Assembly (NCBI GenBank): GCA_947630515.1
Contig: CANRHY010000039.1
Location: 1 to 7,961, forward strand
Length of the DNA stretch: 7,961 nucleotides
Source of the DNA: an uncultured Bacilli bacterium
Lineage (GTDB): Bacteria > Bacillota_I > Bacilli_A > RF39 > UBA660
Direction: 5' to 3'
In this document: positions 6,333-7,961 of the stretch, piece after piece
Numbering within the stretch: the stretch's first letter is position 1
Layout: each line of letters begins with the position of its first letter
Made by a program: the position numbers and the translations under genes
Notes under the pieces: model-generated
Databases searched by the model: none
The model's input: the letters and a program-made list of their open reading frames with translations, nothing else
What the model was told of the DNA's origin: nothing

Positions 6333-6875
6333 TTAAAACACTTCTCTTAGTAATACATTTGCAATGTTATCTTGATTTTTATATAGAGATAAATATTCTT
6401 CAATTTTATACATATTTAAATTATCAGATATTTTTCTATAATTATTTATTATTTCTTTATAGTAGTCAAATGGAATTTGATTTCTTTTTCTAATTAGTTC
6501 AACCAAAAGTCTTTCTTTATTATACATCTTTACTTTCTCTCCGTCTATAGTAACTTCCTCTTTTCCATTATTTAATATTTCTTTAGGGGTTCTAATTTGT
6601 ATTATTTTGGGATTGTGTATAATATTAGAGTTTTTATTGGTTGCAATATAAACTTTTTGTGGTATTACGTCAGTTAAATCATAATAATAAAATGCTGAAT
6701 CCATAGTAACAATTGCACTTTTGTATTTTTTAGATGTGACTACTAACGGGTCTACTAAATCTGTATCTGAATAAAGACCATGTTCTAATTTAAAAATCTC
6801 TTTATTTTCAAGAGCTTTATGAAGATTATATCTTGTTTTATATTTTTTTAAAGTTTCTTTTAATGAATATATCAT
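6333..6875 (-). CDS. orphan AbiEi-like antitoxin / transcription regulator
   Basis: A 180-residue protein resembling AbiEi-family type IV antitoxins. In the family, AbiEi opposes the nucleotidyltransferase toxin AbiEii and represses its own promoter. Here residues 1-40 are a short helical DNA-binding region ending in a wing-like FKLEHGLYSD; residues 52-80 (SAIVTMDSAFYYYDLTDVIP, then QKVYIATNKN) match the conserved core in which the antitoxin name is usually recognised; and 118-150 (YNKERLLVELIRKRNQIPFD) match the helical C-terminal part. Length is near that of complete small family members. ATG 6875 has AAAGGAG six bases upstream. The next gene on the strand is the GH31 protein, not a toxin, and the gene before it is a transporter, so it looks like an orphan regulator or the remainder of a lost pair. 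The repeat array in front of it is the likely binding site. Confidence 0.7.
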   Translation of the reverse strand: MIYSLKETLKKYKTRYNLHKALENKEIFKLEHGLYSDTDLVDPLVVTSKKYKSAIVTMDSAFYYYDLTDVIPQKVYIATNKNSNIIHNPKIIQIRTPKEILNNGKEEVTIDGEKVKMYNKERLLVELIRKRNQIPFDYYKEIINNYRKISDNLNMYKIEEYLSLYKNQDNIANVLLREVF

Positions 6876-6904
6876 AATTTTCTCCTTTTACATAATACCT
6901 GCTG

Positions 6905-7023
6905 TTTTTTTGATTTTTTGTAGGTGTTTTGTAAATATAGTTTAACACAAATAACCTGAAAAGTAAATATTTTTTTACAAAACACCTATACTTTTTTTAA
7001 TTTTTTGTGGGTGTTTTGTAAAT
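6905..7023. repeat. three-box repeat array upstream of AbiEi-like gene
   Basis: Two direct repeats of 32 bases lie at 6905-6936 and 6992-7023, 87 bases apart and identical at 30 of 32 positions; each ends in GGTGTTTTGTAAAT. Between them is an inverted copy of the core, TTACAAAACACCTA at 6975-6988, which forms a 14-bp inverted repeat with 6921-6934 and a 12-bp one with 7010-7021. Read on the minus strand the box is TTTACAAAACACC followed by an A-rich tail. The array fills the whole spacer between the transporter stop and the AbiEi-like gene and overlaps its probable promoter, so operator sites for that regulator are the simplest reading. Confidence 0.8.
6934..6962 (-). promoter_or_regulatory. 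probable promoter of the AbiEi-like gene
   Basis: On the minus strand TTTTCA (6957-6962) and TATATT (6934-6939) are 17 bases apart. An alternative is TTTACT (6962-6967) with TAAACT (6939-6944), also 17 apart but weaker at -10. In either case the start of transcription falls in or next to the first direct repeat, and the inverted box lies just upstream of -35, the usual geometry of repression. Confidence 0.4.
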
Positions 7024-7961
7024 TCAACAACTGCCATTATATCCATATTTTCCATCATCAAATTTAATAAATCCATTTATAATTATACCAATTATACTTA
7101 ATATTATAATTTCTTTTAGTGATATGTTAAATATGTATATTATAATTAAGAATATAGTTCTATTTAAATTGTTTATAAATTCTATAAATGGTATATAAAG
7201 TTTTATATTATAATTTTTTCCATATGCATATGTGTTTCTAAGTATTACCGCGTCTAGACTTGATTTAAATATTCCCTCAAAAAATATAATTATTAAATAT
7301 ATGCTTTTTGATGTTACAGTTATTTTTAATATAAATAAAACTCCTAATAAAATAGAAGAAGCACATAAGTAATCTTTTTTGTTTTTATCCATTGTTTTAC
7401 TAAGTATATAAATATAAATAATACTTCCAAGACCAGATATTATGTTTATAATTCCAATATATTTAAATGATTTATCTATATATAAATAAGTAAAAAGAGG
7501 AAAAATAGATAAACCAATATATCTTAGTGAATCTATTATTAAAAATAAATAATTTCTTTTTTTAAATGAAGTTATCATAGTAAGTAATTTACCATCATTT
7601 TTAGTTTTTATTTTGTTTAGTTTTTTTAGAGGTATTACACTTATTATCATTAGAATAAGTACTAATATTAAAAGTGGTATGTAACTAAAGTGTTCAAGTA
7701 TGTATGCACCTATATATGTAGAAAATAATCCACCTAGTGTAGTGAATATAGAGTATAAGCTTACATTGTCTGTTGCTTTTTTGTCTTCAATTATAATGTT
7801 AGCGTATATGTGTCTTCCTAACCAATAGAAAGTTAGGTATAGTGCGAATATGAATGAAAGTATTATTAGTGATAAGTTTGTTTTGTTCATTAGCGTTAAA
7901 TATAGGTATGTTATGCTAAACAATATACTACTTATAAACATTAGTAGAGTGTAAGAATATT
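7024..7961 (-). CDS. MFS-type transporter, N-terminus outside window
   Basis: A highly hydrophobic protein whose frame stays open to the right edge, so the gene is cut off by the window. The Met at 7941 has no ribosome binding site and lies in a membrane segment, so it is probably not the start. About ten or eleven membrane segments can be seen. A central basic loop, KKLNKIKTKNDGK, divides a first group, with a glycine-rich segment (TLGGLFSTYIGAYIL) resembling the motif C helix, from a second group of six. The loop SKTMDKNKKDY lies where the second copy of MFS motif A (GxxxDRxGRR) is found between segments 8 and 9, but is degenerate. The C-terminus appears complete, ending in a TGA stop right at the repeat array. 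A substrate cannot be inferred; drug or metabolite efflux is the common role of such proteins. No terminator with a T tract follows it. Confidence 0.7.
   Translation of the reverse strand, partial: YSYTLLMFISSILFSITYLYLTLMNKTNLSLIILSFIFALYLTFYWLGRHIYANIIIEDKKATDNVSLYSIFTTLGGLFSTYIGAYILEHFSYIPLLILVLILMIISVIPLKKLNKIKTKNDGKLLTMITSFKKRNYLFLIIDSLRYIGLSIFPLFTYLYIDKSFKYIGIINIISGLGSIIYIYILSKTMDKNKKDYLCASSILLGVLFILKITVTSKSIYLIIIFFEGIFKSSLDAVILRNTYAYGKNYNIKLYIPFIEFINNLNRTIFLIIIYIFNISLKEIIILSIIGIIINGFIKFDDGKYGYNGSC

Noticed and set aside
6293..6493. Plus-strand 66-codon frame over the end of the AbiEi-like gene
   Set aside because: Mostly antisense to a supported gene, of Phe/Tyr/Leu-rich composition, with no promoter-linked ribosome binding site.
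6921..6988. Terminator of the transporter gene formed by the GGTGTTTTGT/ACAAAACACC arms
   Set aside because: On the minus strand, in which the transporter is transcribed, the stems are followed by A-rich rather than T-rich sequence.
6905..7023. CRISPR array from the two 32-base repeats
   Set aside because: Only two copies, with a 55-base interval containing an inverted copy of the repeat core, and no cas genes; operator array fits better.

Overview
The window is strongly AT-rich and every recognisable gene lies on the minus strand, so the order of reading is right to left. Leucine regulation by a T-box riboswitch, a bacterial LeuRS without a large leucine-specific insertion (as in Bacillus), AGGAG-type ribosome binding sites and TGG as the visible tryptophan codon suggest a low-GC Gram-positive or Mollicutes-related bacterium that uses TGA as stop. 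A more exact placement cannot be made from the sequence alone.

Layout in transcription order: (1) the C-terminal ten or so membrane segments of an MFS-type transporter running off the right edge (7024-7961); (2) a 148-base spacer with three near-identical boxes, two direct and one inverted, which look like an operator array; (3) an AbiEi-like antitoxin/regulator (6333-6875) without a toxin partner next to it; (4) an 802-residue glycoside hydrolase family 31 protein (3816-6224) with its own promoter; (5) a promoter inside the end of that gene and a leucine T-box leader (about 3580-3803); (6) a 121-residue membrane protein overlapping (7) leuS by 8 bases (389-3578), then a good terminator; (8) a very short AbiEi-like gene containing only the N-terminal DNA-binding part (88-291), with a clean promoter, paired operator-like repeats and a terminator at the left edge.

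The central unit is one T-box controlled operon: leucine starvation should raise both the small membrane protein and LeuRS. Three things stand out. The GH31 protein keeps the family fold, but the aspartates expected at the nucleophile, the acid/base and the DxDWH substrate-binding motif are all replaced, so it looks like an intact pseudoenzyme or an enzyme with a changed mechanism. LeuRS carries a complete Nudix hydrolase domain inserted in its editing (CP1) region and a Cys in place of the Pro of the T-rich editing motif. The two AbiEi-like regulators, one apparently full length and one reduced to a DNA-binding stub, both sit behind repeat-rich promoters without a toxin gene. I see no CRISPR array, tRNA, rRNA or insertion sequence.
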